NCBI GenBank assembly: GCA_029245955.1
Contig: JAQWOH010000002.1
Span: 1 to 64,000 of the forward strand
Length of the DNA: 64,000 nucleotides
Direction of reading: 5' to 3'
Origin: Fuerstiella sp.
Lineage (GTDB): Bacteria > Planctomycetota > Planctomycetia > Planctomycetales > Planctomycetaceae
A program made the translations under genes and the position numbers. Shown here piece after piece: positions 9,878 through 18,916 of the stretch (within the stretch, counting starts at the first letter, position 1; each line of letters starts with the position of its first letter). Below the pieces are notes generated by a model. That model was not told the origin of the DNA. It ran no database searches and worked only from the letters and a program-made list of their open reading frames with translations.

Positions 9878-10708
9878 TCAGGAAGCCGAAACTTCACCTA
9901 AAACCTGTTGCAGATAGTCCATACTTTTTTTTGCAATTTTCTCTGCGCCAGGGCTGTAATCGAACACTTCAACCGAAACCCAACCCTGATACGAGACATC
10001 AAGCAGCGCTTTCAGAATCGGATGATAGTCCGTTTCCCCCATTCCTGGCCCGAGAAGATTCGTGTCGTTGACATGAAAGTGACCGCAGATGTCACTGTGG
10101 CGGTGGATCAACTGCGGCACCGAATCCGTTTCGGCGCCCAACATCGCTTTAACATCCTGATGCAGAACAAATGAGGGATGGTCCACCATCTGCATCAGCG
10201 AAACGGCTTCAGCGCATGTGTTGATGAAGTCGGTTTCCTTCGTTGTCAGCGGTTCCATGCACAGTACGACATCACGTTCCTGAAATGTCGGCATCGCTGC
10301 CTGAAAAACCTCTGCGGCAAACATCATGGCCTGTTCGGTTGTAACGCCCGGCAGCAGGTTTCTTTGTTGAGGTGACCCAAACACCAGAACACGTCCCCCC
10401 AGGGCTGCACATGTGTCAGCCAGCAGTTTCAGATAATCCGAGGTGGTCCTGCGGACATCAGCATCCGGCGAAGTCAGGTACAGACCATTCGTCTTCGCGA
10501 GCAACCAGTGCAGCCCGATAATTTCCAGCCCATGGTCACCGGCCGTGCTCTTCATTTCAGACAGGGTGGCTGCGGAAACGCTGGCCAGATCATCGGAAAT
10601 GCTGAAAGGGGCGACTTCGATGCCCGTGTATCCCACGTCGGCAATTATGCGGCATTGCTCGGCCCAGCTGGTGTCTTCAAACAGCTCCTGACAGATTGCA
10701 AATTTCAT
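9878..10708 (-). CDS. Sugar phosphate isomerase/epimerase (AP_endonuc_2, TIM barrel)
   Basis: A 276-residue protein of the xylose-isomerase-like TIM-barrel family. Barrel strands and metal-ligand segments can be read in order: YTGIEVAPF near the N-terminus, EIIGLHWLL, GGRVLVFGSP, VVLCMEPLTTKETDF (ligand Glu), SFVLHQDVKAML, ICGHFHVND (ligand His) and GWVSVEVFDYSPG at the end. Such enzymes act on sugars, sugar acids or inositol-like substrates; the substrate cannot be told. It has no signal peptide, so it is likely cytoplasmic. It stands alone. Confidence 0.85.
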   Translation of the reverse strand: MKFAICQELFEDTSWAEQCRIIADVGYTGIEVAPFSISDDLASVSAATLSEMKSTAGDHGLEIIGLHWLLAKTNGLYLTSPDADVRRTTSDYLKLLADTCAALGGRVLVFGSPQQRNLLPGVTTEQAMMFAAEVFQAAMPTFQERDVVLCMEPLTTKETDFINTCAEAVSLMQMVDHPSFVLHQDVKAMLGAETDSVPQLIHRHSDICGHFHVNDTNLLGPGMGETDYHPILKALLDVSYQGWVSVEVFDYSPGAEKIAKKSMDYLQQVLGEVSAS

Positions 10709-11092
10709 TCAACTAGGCCTTTTAGACAATGTAAAACAGGTCACCCAGATGGAACATCAACGGGTCAGGTTGATGTCGGCAGTTCAAGCTGATCATGATC
10801 AACGTCATCCGCAACGCCTTCACCCTGATGCCCTCAACAGGATTTCCACGTGCTGACGGGTTTAACGGACGTACCGGTTATGTCTCAGCAAATGCCCGGA
10901 TCCGGTCGCATCATTTGCAATACTTCGTTGAGAAACAACCGCACAACACGAATCTGCTGTCACTTTGTCCGAGCAGAAGGCCTCTACATGGCTCAATCGT
11001 TATTGAATCGTTTGACGACCATTACTGAGCGACCTAGATCATACTGGGCTGTGCTGTGACTGGTTCGGGCGATTTAGTGGCCAGGCAGTGCA
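10709..11092. other. Divergent intergenic region with palindromes
   Basis: About 384 bases between the divergent isomerase and ATPase genes. Two palindromes stand out: ACATCAAC (10754-10761)/GTTGATGT (10769-10776) with a 7-base spacer, and the perfect 12-mer TGATCATGATCA at 10790-10801. Either could be an operator or transcript hairpin. I see no gene. Confidence 0.4.
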
Positions 11093-12556
11093 ATGCTCGG
11101 CACATTGTGCGCACGAAGCGATAAGGGAAAGACACGCGTGACTACTTCTGCCGAAGATCCCCAGTCTCAGAACGGTCTTGATGACCTGTTTGACCGAGTC
11201 AACCAGTTGCTGGGTACCACGGCCCCTCGCAGCGATGAGGACGACACGAACGACGATCCGGCGCTGCGACAGCGGTCGCGGGTCGCACCAGGACAGCCGT
11301 TCACACCGCGTCAGCCGCAGACCATCCGTGAGAGCGGAATTTCTTCCTCGCTCATTGAACGCCTGATCATGAAGTACATGTTTCAGGTTGGCACGGTGAC
11401 CAGTCGCGGCATTGCCTCACAGATGAAACTGCCGTTCAAGGTAATTGAACCAATCCTGAAGCAACTTCGCTCAGACAAGCTGATCGATCTGGCAGGTACC
11501 ACCAACACGGGTGACTCCGAATACATGGTGACCGAAGCCGGACGTGACCGAGGGAAACGGTACCATGAAGAATGCACCTACTTCGGTGCAACCCCCGTTT
11601 CGCTTCAGGACTACATCAATTCTGTCGCGGCACAGTCTATCGCCGGGCAGGTTGTGACTTCCGCAGATTTGGTGAAGGCATTCGACGGCTTAATTATCAA
11701 TCAGGCAATGCTGAATCGGCTTGGGCCAGCGGTCAATTCCGGCCGTGGTATGTTTCTGTTCGGCGAGCCGGGCAACGGCAAGACCAGCATCGCGGAGCGA
11801 ATCACTGACGCATTTGGCAGCAGCATCTGGCTGCCCCGGGCGCTGTATATTGAGGGCGAGATGATCCGCCTGTTTGATCCCGGTATTCACGAGGTCGTGG
11901 AAGATCAGTCTGCCGCAGGTCTGCTGGATTCGCAGCAGATTGACCGACGTTGGGTGCGGGTAAAGCGACCGACCGTGATCGCCGGTGGTGAGCTCACCAT
12001 GAATGAGCTGGAAGTCACGAAGAACGAGGTCTCGAAAATCTGCGAATCACCACTGCAATTGAAGAGTAACTGCGGCACTCTGGTGATCGACGACTTCGGG
12101 CGTCAGACAATGCCCGTTGACGTTCTCCTGAATCGCTGGATCGTACCGCTCGAGAAACGATATGACTTCATGAACCTGCCCAGCGGCAAGAAGATTCAGG
12201 TTCCGTTTGACCAGCTGATTATCTTCAGCACCAACCTTGAACCCAAGGATCTTGTGGACGGAGCATTCCTGCGACGAATTCCCTATAAGATTGAAGTCCC
12301 GGATCCATCGGTAGACGAATTTCGCGAACTGTTCGGCATCATGAGCCGTGTGCTGAACTTCGAAGAACGAAGTGAGTGCGTCGAGTATCTCATTGAGACT
12401 CATTACCTCGCGACTGGCCGCCCATTTCGCCTCTGTCAGCCTCGTGACCTGCTGCTGCAGGTGCAGAGCTACTGTAACTTCCATCAAAAGCCGCTTGAGA
12501 TCACGAATGAGGCGATTGATTGTGCGATTGAGAACTACTTCTCAGTGATGATGTAG
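11093..12556 (+). CDS. AAA family ATPase with N-terminal winged-helix-like region
   Basis: About 487 residues. A low-complexity acidic N-terminus (residues 1-75) is followed by a helical winged-helix-like part (about 85-155: [24 protein letters not shown], then [17 protein letters not shown]). The ATPase core has Walker [10 protein letters not shown] (about 224-232) and Walker [12 protein letters not shown], with [21 protein letters not shown] as a sensor/arginine-finger-like region. It is probably a soluble ATPase with a nucleic-acid- or partner-binding domain. The partner is unknown and no neighbour explains it. GTG 11138 (VTTSAEDPQ) is an alternative start that trims a non-conserved leader. 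Confidence 0.82.
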   Translation: MLGTLCARSDKGKTRVTTSAEDPQSQNGLDDLFDRVNQLLGTTAPRSDEDDTNDDPALRQRSRVAPGQPFTPRQPQTIRESGISSSLIERLIMKYMFQVGTVTSRGIASQMKLPFKVIEPILKQLRSDKLIDLAGTTNTGDSEYMVTEAGRDRGKRYHEECTYFGATPVSLQDYINSVAAQSIAGQVVTSADLVKAFDGLIINQAMLNRLGPAVNSGRGMFLFGEPGNGKTSIAERITDAFGSSIWLPRALYIEGEMIRLFDPGIHEVVEDQSAAGLLDSQQIDRRWVRVKRPTVIAGGELTMNELEVTKNEVSKICESPLQLKSNCGTLVIDDFGRQTMPVDVLLNRWIVPLEKRYDFMNLPSGKKIQVPFDQLIIFSTNLEPKDLVDGAFLRRIPYKIEVPDPSVDEFRELFGIMSRVLNFEERSECVEYLIETHYLATGRPFRLCQPRDLLLQVQSYCNFHQKPLEITNEAIDCAIENYFSVMM

Positions 12557-12582
12557 ACGCAGTAAAATTAACGGGCACACGC

Positions 12583-12636
12583 ACCTACTGCGGCGTTGAG
12601 ACCTACTGCCGCGTTGAGACCTACTGCCGCGTTGAG
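12583..12636. repeat. Three tandem copies of an 18-base unit
   Basis: The unit ACCTACTGC(G/C)GCGTTGAG occurs at 12583-12600, 12601-12618 and 12619-12636; the last two are identical and the first differs by one base. The array straddles the stop codon of the FtsQ-like gene (minus strand) and fills most of the gap to the ATPase stop. There are no spacers, so it is not a CRISPR array. Confidence 0.9.
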
Positions 12637-13568
12637 CTGTCCGGCTCCGCCGCCAGCAGACTGCGTTTCGTGCCCCGCCATGGGCGAATGTCAAGCACGA
12701 ACGGTTCCAGAGCGTCATCAAATCCATTGATCTGGTGATACTCGGCCATGCGTTTCAGTTTCTTGGCCACGGTCAGTTCACCTGGGTGACGAGTTGTCGG
12801 AGCGCGGCCCCAGAGTATCTGTGAACCACCACTGGTCTCGATTCGGAACTGCAGATCATCCACTTCATCGTCGACCGCAAGGCGGCGAGGCGCACGAATC
12901 GTTTCCAGGCCCAGAGCAGTCCACCAGGACTGTCCTGCCTCGTTATTGCGTGTCAAGACGGCCGACAGTTGAGCGGCGCCCTGTACAGCCGGGTCTCCCC
13001 ATGATTCGCCAAGGTTCCCCAACGGCACGCTCGTAACATCCTTAATGACAGGATAACGATCAATGTCCGCCGCACTGAAGTCGGTATTCGGAAGCAGATG
13101 ACCGTGTCGGTCAATCGGATAGTAGCCACCACCAACAACCTCCACCATAGCGACCGGCTCGCGGTACACAACTTCTACGTGAACACGGGCAGGAAACGAC
13201 TTGCGCACCTGTTTGAGCCCTTCGATCCACGGGTGTGTGTAGAAGGCCAGAGCAATTTTTTCACTCAGTGAAGGGTCCAGCAATGACAGAGACTCATCAA
13301 ATCCGGCCCGTACAAAGACCTGTTCCACAAGATCGCGTGGCACCCAGTGCGGAGGCGGTGTGATAATCACATGCTCAGGACCAATATGATATTCTTCTCT
13401 GGTTTCCAGTTGCGGCAGCTTCCGTTCAACCTGTGACCAGAACAGCCAAGAAAGCGCAAGAGCGGCAGCGAGTACAAGTCGCGTCGGCCGGAAAGCCCAG
13501 CATACAACCCGCTGACGGAACGTCAGCGACTTTGTCCTGCGTTTTCTGGATGCCGGTGCGCGAGCCAT
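12621..13568 (-). CDS. FtsQ/DivIB-like membrane protein
   Basis: A 315-residue protein with a basic cytoplasmic N-terminus (ASRKRRTKS), one transmembrane helix (RLVLAAALALSWLFW) and a periplasmic region. HVIITPPPHWVPRDLVEQV and HPWIEGLKQVRKSFPARVHVEVVYREPVAMVEV match the POTRA and beta layout of FtsQ/DivIB (HPWI..v.V.r..P..l.v.v.er.Pva). Then GGGYYPIDRHGHLLP and YPVIKDV follow as in the beta domain. FtsQ links divisome proteins in bacteria that divide with FtsZ; planctomycetes lack FtsZ, so its role here is open. The C-terminus runs into an 18-base tandem repeat. It has no division-cluster neighbours. Confidence 0.75.
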   Translation of the reverse strand: MARAPASRKRRTKSLTFRQRVVCWAFRPTRLVLAAALALSWLFWSQVERKLPQLETREEYHIGPEHVIITPPPHWVPRDLVEQVFVRAGFDESLSLLDPSLSEKIALAFYTHPWIEGLKQVRKSFPARVHVEVVYREPVAMVEVVGGGYYPIDRHGHLLPNTDFSAADIDRYPVIKDVTSVPLGNLGESWGDPAVQGAAQLSAVLTRNNEAGQSWWTALGLETIRAPRRLAVDDEVDDLQFRIETSGGSQILWGRAPTTRHPGELTVAKKLKRMAEYHQINGFDDALEPFVLDIRPWRGTKRSLLAAEPDSSTRQ

Positions 13569-14094
13569 CGATCAACAATACTTTCCGTGCCATTTGCCGT
13601 TCGTATCGGCGTTTTCTGAGTGGACCAGCACCATTCGAGCCGGCTGCGAGGAAGTCAACACTCTAAATGTCGGCAAAATGCCCCCCGCGACACTCGCAAA
13701 GGCTGCTACCTGCAAACTTTTCCGATTCCCGGCACAAACGGTTCAGTTGTCCTGTCTGCGCAGTACTCAGTCAGTCGAACGTGCCACCGGACTCTAGCGT
13801 GTCATAGTTTTTTTGAGTTGTGTGGTGCTGCCGGCCGAGATTTCCGGCGCGGAACCGATTACGAAGACTGGGCAAACCACAGAGACTATTCGGGCTCATG
13901 GTGCGATGCGGCCGTCGAGTGGCCGATTGGCACAAGTTGCTGCAGCTCAGCGGACCGGCCAAACACCCATATCGTCGTGAAGCCGGACACGATGCAGTTG
14001 CGGGCCTCTGTGGCCGATGCAGGCCCGATATCAACGTGCGCCATGGACTGCCGCCCGATGGTCACTCGGCATGCGATGACGTCTGCGTCGAAAC
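13569..14094. other. 526-base region with no supported gene
   Basis: It lies upstream of the FtsQ-like gene and downstream of the oxidoreductase, both on the minus strand. Several frames are open but have skewed, non-protein-like composition. One minus-strand frame at about 13880-14092 (containing MAHVDIGPASATEARN) has more ordinary composition but no recognisable family and no clear start, so I do not call it. It could be a decayed gene. Confidence 0.3.
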
Positions 14095-15078
14095 TCAGTC
14101 AGCACACATTTCCAGCCGCTCCATCCAGTGTTGAACCTGAATTGCGTCGGCGAAGGTGGCGCCAACCGGCACGGTCTGTACGCCCCGAACAACTCGACAG
14201 AAACAGCGCAGTTCTTCAGCCAGCATGCCCGTCGCTCCTGACGGTGTGGCACGGATTTCCAGGGCCATGGGCCATTCAGCACGCTCACTCCAGACTTCAA
14301 TCGGACGAGGATTGGGCACGATCTGCGCCGACCAGCCGTCACCGAATACCTCCGTGCGGTCAATTCCGCGCGGAGGCATGCCGGCCGGAGTCAAATAGGA
14401 CGCAGCAAATGTGGCCACTGGCCCGTCTTGCCACTTCAGCTGAGCCAGCGCAAGATCGACTGCACCGTCAGTGGTGTGATGATATTGTGCGGTGAAGTGA
14501 ATCGGATCCACGCGATCCATCAAAACCTGCACGCAGTAAAGATCGTGGACCATTGCCGCGTGCAGAGGATTTTCGCCGGGAAAGTCGGCAACGATGCTGG
14601 CGGGACGGTGGCGGACGCAGTTGATGTACGAAAGCGGTCCGCGCCCCGCAACCTCGTCGCGCAGCTGCTGAAACTCGCTGTTGAACAGCAGAATGTGGCC
14701 CATCATCAGGTTGCTCGAATCGGGCCGAACCAGAGGTCTCAGATTTTCGGCCTTCGGCAAGCTGTCCGCCACTGGTTTTTCCAGCAGAACAGTTTTTCCG
14801 GCCTCAAGTAACGTTCTTGTGACAGTCACGTGGGCCGACGTCGTGCAGGCGACGACCCATGCTTCGGCATTGGATTCCGCTATCGCCTGCGCGAGACTGG
14901 TCCAGCCCGTTACACCAGGAAGATCACCCGACAGTGCGTCCAGACTGGACTGGCGTCGGGCGACCAGGCCGACCAGATTTGCTTCGGCCAGACCTGCCAG
15001 CGTAAGTGCATGCAGGCGACCGAATCGCCCCAGTCCCACGACCCCAATTCTGACGGGCTCCCTGCTCTGTCGACTCAT
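14095..15078 (-). CDS. Gfo/Idh/MocA family NAD(P)-dependent oxidoreductase
   Basis: A 327-residue protein with an N-terminal Rossmann fold (RIGVVGLGRFGRLHA), then WVVACTTSAHVTVTRTLLEAGKTVLLEKPVAD. The EKP motif carries the catalytic lysine. The C-terminal substrate domain follows, with DLYCVQVLMDRVDP and YHHTTDGAVDLALAQLKW. Members oxidise or reduce sugars, inositols or similar compounds. It is the last gene of a minus-strand run (aldolase, FG-GAP protein, this gene), starting 38 bases after the FG-GAP stop, so co-transcription is likely. The substrate cannot be named. Confidence 0.9.
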   Translation of the reverse strand: MSRQSREPVRIGVVGLGRFGRLHALTLAGLAEANLVGLVARRQSSLDALSGDLPGVTGWTSLAQAIAESNAEAWVVACTTSAHVTVTRTLLEAGKTVLLEKPVADSLPKAENLRPLVRPDSSNLMMGHILLFNSEFQQLRDEVAGRGPLSYINCVRHRPASIVADFPGENPLHAAMVHDLYCVQVLMDRVDPIHFTAQYHHTTDGAVDLALAQLKWQDGPVATFAASYLTPAGMPPRGIDRTEVFGDGWSAQIVPNPRPIEVWSERAEWPMALEIRATPSGATGMLAEELRCFCRVVRGVQTVPVGATFADAIQVQHWMERLEMCAD

Positions 15079-15116
15079 TTATGCATCCTTATTCCGTACG
15101 TCATGTGGGATCCGGA

Positions 15117-17669
15117 TCAGCGGCTCGCAGTCGGTTCCGGATCCCCGACTGTTACGGCAGGCAACGGTCCGTCCAGATATCGCCGGTCAAACAGATGCAG
15201 CACGGCGCCGTGTGGTTGATCCGACGGGCTTTCCGTGCCCTGCACCAGATCCAGCCGACCGTCCTCGTTCCAGTCGGCCACGTCAAACGAACCCGCATGG
15301 TCATAGACCTGCAGATCCCTGCCATTTCTCTGAATCTTTCCATGAGCCTTAAACTGCGGTGCGCCGGGGCTGCCTGTGTTCTCGTAATAGTACACAGCCC
15401 ACAGAGTTCCCTTAAACAGATCCAGATCTCCGTCGCCATCCCAGTCGGCCAGCACAGTGTGGTTGTCGCCGTTGTTGTTTTGACCACCAAACCAGCCAGT
15501 CACGGGTCCGCCGCTTTCAAGTTTCAGGGTTGAACCGAGCAAAAAATCCAGCCGCCGCGGATCGCGCTGACTGCTTTTCCGTGTGCACAGATAGAAGGCG
15601 TTGTCGCGGTCTGAGTGGATTACAAGATCCATTGTGCCGTCCGCATCAAGGTCTCCGATGGACACCTTGGAACGCCACGCCAGCTCATCAGTCCGACCAT
15701 TCACAGTCACCGTTTGCCCCCCGGCAAAAACGGGAACTTCACGTGATCCGGTGTTTTCAAAATATTGCGTCTCCCAGCGCTGACCGGTGACAAACAAATC
15801 CAGGTCTCCGTCGTTGTCCCAGTCACCCACCGTAGGGCATAACCAGCCGTACATCGCTTCGGTCGGTCCCTGCGGACCGTACGTTGACGGATCTGCGGCC
15901 TGCGGATCCAGCCAGTTCGGCATCGCAATCGGCGTGTCGGCGGCACGGATCATTTCGGGGAGCTCGAAGACCGGCTGCAATGTTGTACCCCGATTTCTGA
16001 ACAGTCGCAGACCGGTGTGATATCCGCCCACCAGATCCAGGTCCCCGTCGTTTTCCCAGTCAACACAGATCGTAAAGCTGGTCATAATCTCCGGTTGAAC
16101 CTGTCTGGCAACGCCACGCGAAATCAATCTTGGATAGGTCGATATTTTTGAAATACGTGTGCCGGCATCGGTACGTCCGCGCACCGGCGTTGACAGAACG
16201 TCGGCGCGACGACGGAAAAGATACAGCGGATCAGGCCGTGACAGGCGGACGCGTGAATTCGGATTCACATTTTCGAAAAATTCGCCGTTGGCAATCACGT
16301 CCAGATGACCGTCATTGTTCCAGTCGACCAGAAACGGCGAGTCGACAATTCTGACGCCGATCGGAATCGGAGCTTCGAACAGTGGCTCAGCACGGGTGCC
16401 GCGGTTTTCGCAGAAGGTCAGACGACCTCCTTCCAGCGGCCTGTCGGTTTCATCGTGAAACAGCAGATCGAAGTCGCCGTCACCGTCCCAGTCGGCATAC
16501 TCCACTGCGCCATTCGCATGACCGCGTCCGTGAATAACAAATCCGTTCAGATCCTTCAACGTCACCGGCCGGGCGTAATCGGCCATACCGTCTGCCGTCG
16601 TGCCTGTATTCCGCAACAGATCAAAGACCATAACTGCCGTTCCATACGGCGCAACACCTTTGCTCGTGTCAACTGCGCGAATCCGGCTGACTTTTCGATA
16701 GCTGACGACAAGATCAACATCACCGTCACCTTCCCAGTCGAGGCGGCGTACGCCGCGGGGAGCCCAGGCATTCCGCTGGCGAAGGATGCCCGGACTGGTC
16801 GCTCTGAATTCAGATTCCTCGGTCAGCGGGATGAGGTTCTGTGCCGCCTTCAGTTTCCACAGACCGCTGGCATCGCGTTCGCCTGTGTTCTGCCACCACG
16901 TCAACTGCATGGCCGGCCCCAATCCGTAAAAATCCGGATCGCCGTCCCCGTCCCAGTCATCGACGAACCAGTTCTGAGGCAACAGGTCAGACTGCAGAAA
17001 GTTTCCGGTGTTGTCCTGTAACCGACGTCGTGGTGCAAACAATGGATGTCTGTCCGTGCCGATGTTCCTGAGGAAGTACACGGCGTTTCCCAGACGTTTC
17101 CCGAGTTCCTCCTGTTTGTGCTCGAACATGCGGTATCCCCACCCCATGAGATCACGCAGACCGTCGCCGTCCCAGTCAATGTGAATAAACTGCGAATGCA
17201 GCGGGGTGATGTTCGCAGCGCCTGATTTGCCGCTGTTGAAACGAAAAGTATCGCCGATTCCGATTGGTCCGGCCTGTCGGTCCGGCGTGGCGCGCCAGAC
17301 GTCACCAGTGTTTTTTACATTGCCGAATCTAAAAAACAGATAGTACTGCCGGCAGTCCGCTCCTGTGCTGCGCCAGGCGATCGTTGCAACTGCTGAGGAT
17401 TCCAGATCGCTGGTGACAGTACACGGAACGACAGATTCAGTATTTGTCACATAAATCGAATCGCGTCGTACAACCGCAGAGGCATCGTGAAGCAGTTTCC
17501 GGAAATCAATGGTTGCTGCGATCGGCGTGTTGACGGGAGTGCCCGTATTGACAGTCATCGCCACCCGGAACGCCCCCGGTTCCGTCCTGTTCCGGTTGTC
17601 GGCCCGGACGGAAGCGAGACTGGCAGCGGCAACCACTGAAAGCACACAGGAGTAGATAATGGATTTCAT
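15117..17669 (-). CDS. Secreted FG-GAP/VCBS repeat protein
   Basis: An 850-residue protein with a signal peptide (SIIYSCVLSVVAAASLASVRA) and a beta-rich N-terminal part. It then has at least ten calcium-binding loops of the DWDGDGDxD type spread along the chain (for example DWDGDGLRD, DWDGDGDPD, DWEGDGDVD, DWDGDGDFD, DWNNDGHLD, DWENDGDLD, DWDNDGDLD, DLDADGTMD, DWDGDGDLD, DWNEDGRLD). Most are followed by an LFRNxG or YYENTGS segment, as in FG-GAP/VCBS beta-propellers. Such proteins sit outside the inner membrane and bind ligands or polysaccharides. Its start overlaps the end of the aldolase gene by four bases (ATGA), so the two are translationally coupled. Confidence 0.92.
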   Translation of the reverse strand: MKSIIYSCVLSVVAAASLASVRADNRNRTEPGAFRVAMTVNTGTPVNTPIAATIDFRKLLHDASAVVRRDSIYVTNTESVVPCTVTSDLESSAVATIAWRSTGADCRQYYLFFRFGNVKNTGDVWRATPDRQAGPIGIGDTFRFNSGKSGAANITPLHSQFIHIDWDGDGLRDLMGWGYRMFEHKQEELGKRLGNAVYFLRNIGTDRHPLFAPRRRLQDNTGNFLQSDLLPQNWFVDDWDGDGDPDFYGLGPAMQLTWWQNTGERDASGLWKLKAAQNLIPLTEESEFRATSPGILRQRNAWAPRGVRRLDWEGDGDVDLVVSYRKVSRIRAVDTSKGVAPYGTAVMVFDLLRNTGTTADGMADYARPVTLKDLNGFVIHGRGHANGAVEYADWDGDGDFDLLFHDETDRPLEGGRLTFCENRGTRAEPLFEAPIPIGVRIVDSPFLVDWNNDGHLDVIANGEFFENVNPNSRVRLSRPDPLYLFRRRADVLSTPVRGRTDAGTRISKISTYPRLISRGVARQVQPEIMTSFTICVDWENDGDLDLVGGYHTGLRLFRNRGTTLQPVFELPEMIRAADTPIAMPNWLDPQAADPSTYGPQGPTEAMYGWLCPTVGDWDNDGDLDLFVTGQRWETQYFENTGSREVPVFAGGQTVTVNGRTDELAWRSKVSIGDLDADGTMDLVIHSDRDNAFYLCTRKSSQRDPRRLDFLLGSTLKLESGGPVTGWFGGQNNNGDNHTVLADWDGDGDLDLFKGTLWAVYYYENTGSPGAPQFKAHGKIQRNGRDLQVYDHAGSFDVADWNEDGRLDLVQGTESPSDQPHGAVLHLFDRRYLDGPLPAVTVGDPEPTASR

Positions 17670-18478
17670 ACGGGTGGTGCCGTCCCGGGGTCTGCGAGCG
17701 ATTCAGGGACAGCATCATTCGCCTGACTTACGATATGACGGATCGCGCTGGTCAGCACTGTCGTTACGGTTCCAACCCACAGGAACGTGTAACCCTTTGC
17801 TGAAAGTGCATTGGCATCACACCCGGCCCAGACTTTCTTGTCGACTTCATCGGCGGCGGCTTTGACTCTGTCCAGTGCCACGACGAACCGTTCGTTTTCC
17901 GGTTCCCAGCAACAGCCAAGATCTGCTGACAGGTCATATGGCCCGAGTCCCAGTGCAGTCACCAGGGAATGCGCTGCAATCTCATCAACGTTGTCCACAC
18001 CTGCCTGCGATTCAATCTGCGGGATAACGATGAAGTGGTCTTCAAATTCTGTTTTCCATGTCTCGTATTGAAAATCGTCCAGCCAGTAATTGCCCATGCC
18101 TCCGGGACGTCGACGTCCTCGTGGCGGCATCAGAATCGCTTCTCGCACCTGATCCAGTTGCGCGCCTGATTCAACGTTGGGGATCAGAATTCCACAGGGC
18201 CCCAGATCGATCGTTCGTCGCACGACACTGAGTTCGCACGACAGCGTTCGGACCAGAACCGGGAAGTCTGCGAGTCTTCCGATCTGGCAAATGTGCGAGA
18301 CCAGTTCGTCAGAGAAATCACCGTGTTCGCAGTCGATCACCAGATAATCAAGCCCGCCGGTCTGGCAGACTTCCACGAGGAATGGCCATGCATGATCCGT
18401 CGACATGAGACCGATTACCGGCTGATCGGAAGCGAGCTGTTCCTTCAGGCGTTTTGCAGTAGACAGCATCTTGACCAA
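17666..18478 (-). CDS. HpcH/HpaI aldolase family protein
   Basis: A 270-residue TIM-barrel class II pyruvate aldolase. Key segments are GGLDYLVIDCEHGDFSDE (substrate and metal region), PVLVRTLSCELSVVRRTIDLGPCGILIPNVE and the metal-ligand region FIVIPQIESQAGVDNVDEI, followed by ALGLGPYDLSADLG. The family cleaves 2-keto-3-deoxy sugar acids or similar 4-hydroxy-2-oxo acids into pyruvate and an aldehyde. It is the first gene of the minus-strand run that continues with the FG-GAP protein and the Gfo/Idh/MocA enzyme, which suggests sugar-acid breakdown. ATG 18469 is a possible alternative start. Confidence 0.9.
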   Translation of the reverse strand: MVKMLSTAKRLKEQLASDQPVIGLMSTDHAWPFLVEVCQTGGLDYLVIDCEHGDFSDELVSHICQIGRLADFPVLVRTLSCELSVVRRTIDLGPCGILIPNVESGAQLDQVREAILMPPRGRRRPGGMGNYWLDDFQYETWKTEFEDHFIVIPQIESQAGVDNVDEIAAHSLVTALGLGPYDLSADLGCCWEPENERFVVALDRVKAAADEVDKKVWAGCDANALSAKGYTFLWVGTVTTVLTSAIRHIVSQANDAVPESLADPGTAPPV

Positions 18479-18916
18479 CTTATTTCAGAACTGCTGACGG
18501 AACCTACGGCCCGGAAAAATCCTGGTTCCGGCTGCGAAAACGAAAGACTTTTTGTTATCCGGACAGCAACGCAAAGAATATAACACAGCGTCTGCCAGAT
18601 CCGAATCGTGTTATGGCCTCGGCTCAGAACGCCGGAACAAGGGACTTTTGATAAAACAATGCATAACCGGAGACCGCTTCCGGTTAAAAAACATGGAAAT
18701 TCGTCAATTACTGGCCTGTCGTTTGATCGCTGGCCGAATCGACTGAAAGCGAATAAAATGTGCAGAGGGTGGTTCCTGCCTCCGGGTGTACGTTGGCTTT
18801 TTGCCTGTGGAAACGGCAGTGTATAAGGTGACCGGAAAAGCCGATTTTCCGTTTGCTGCCGGGCCGGGAACGGCAGTCTGAACGATTCGTAGTTTCTCTC
18901 CAAATCTCTGATGTAA
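18479..18916. other. Divergent intergenic region before the bat operon
   Basis: About 438 bases between the minus-strand aldolase and plus-strand bat genes; promoters for both are expected. A CGGAAAA/TTTTCCG hairpin (18833-18851) lies 66 bases before the first bat start. I see no gene. Confidence 0.4.

Noticed and set aside
12583-12636. CRISPR array
   Set aside because: The units are directly adjacent without spacers, only three copies, and no cas genes are present; the same holds for 35288-35349.
13620-14495. Long plus-strand open frame of about 290 codons
   Set aside because: Its composition is unlike a protein and its right half is antisense to a clear Gfo/Idh/MocA gene; it is a shadow frame of GC-rich DNA.
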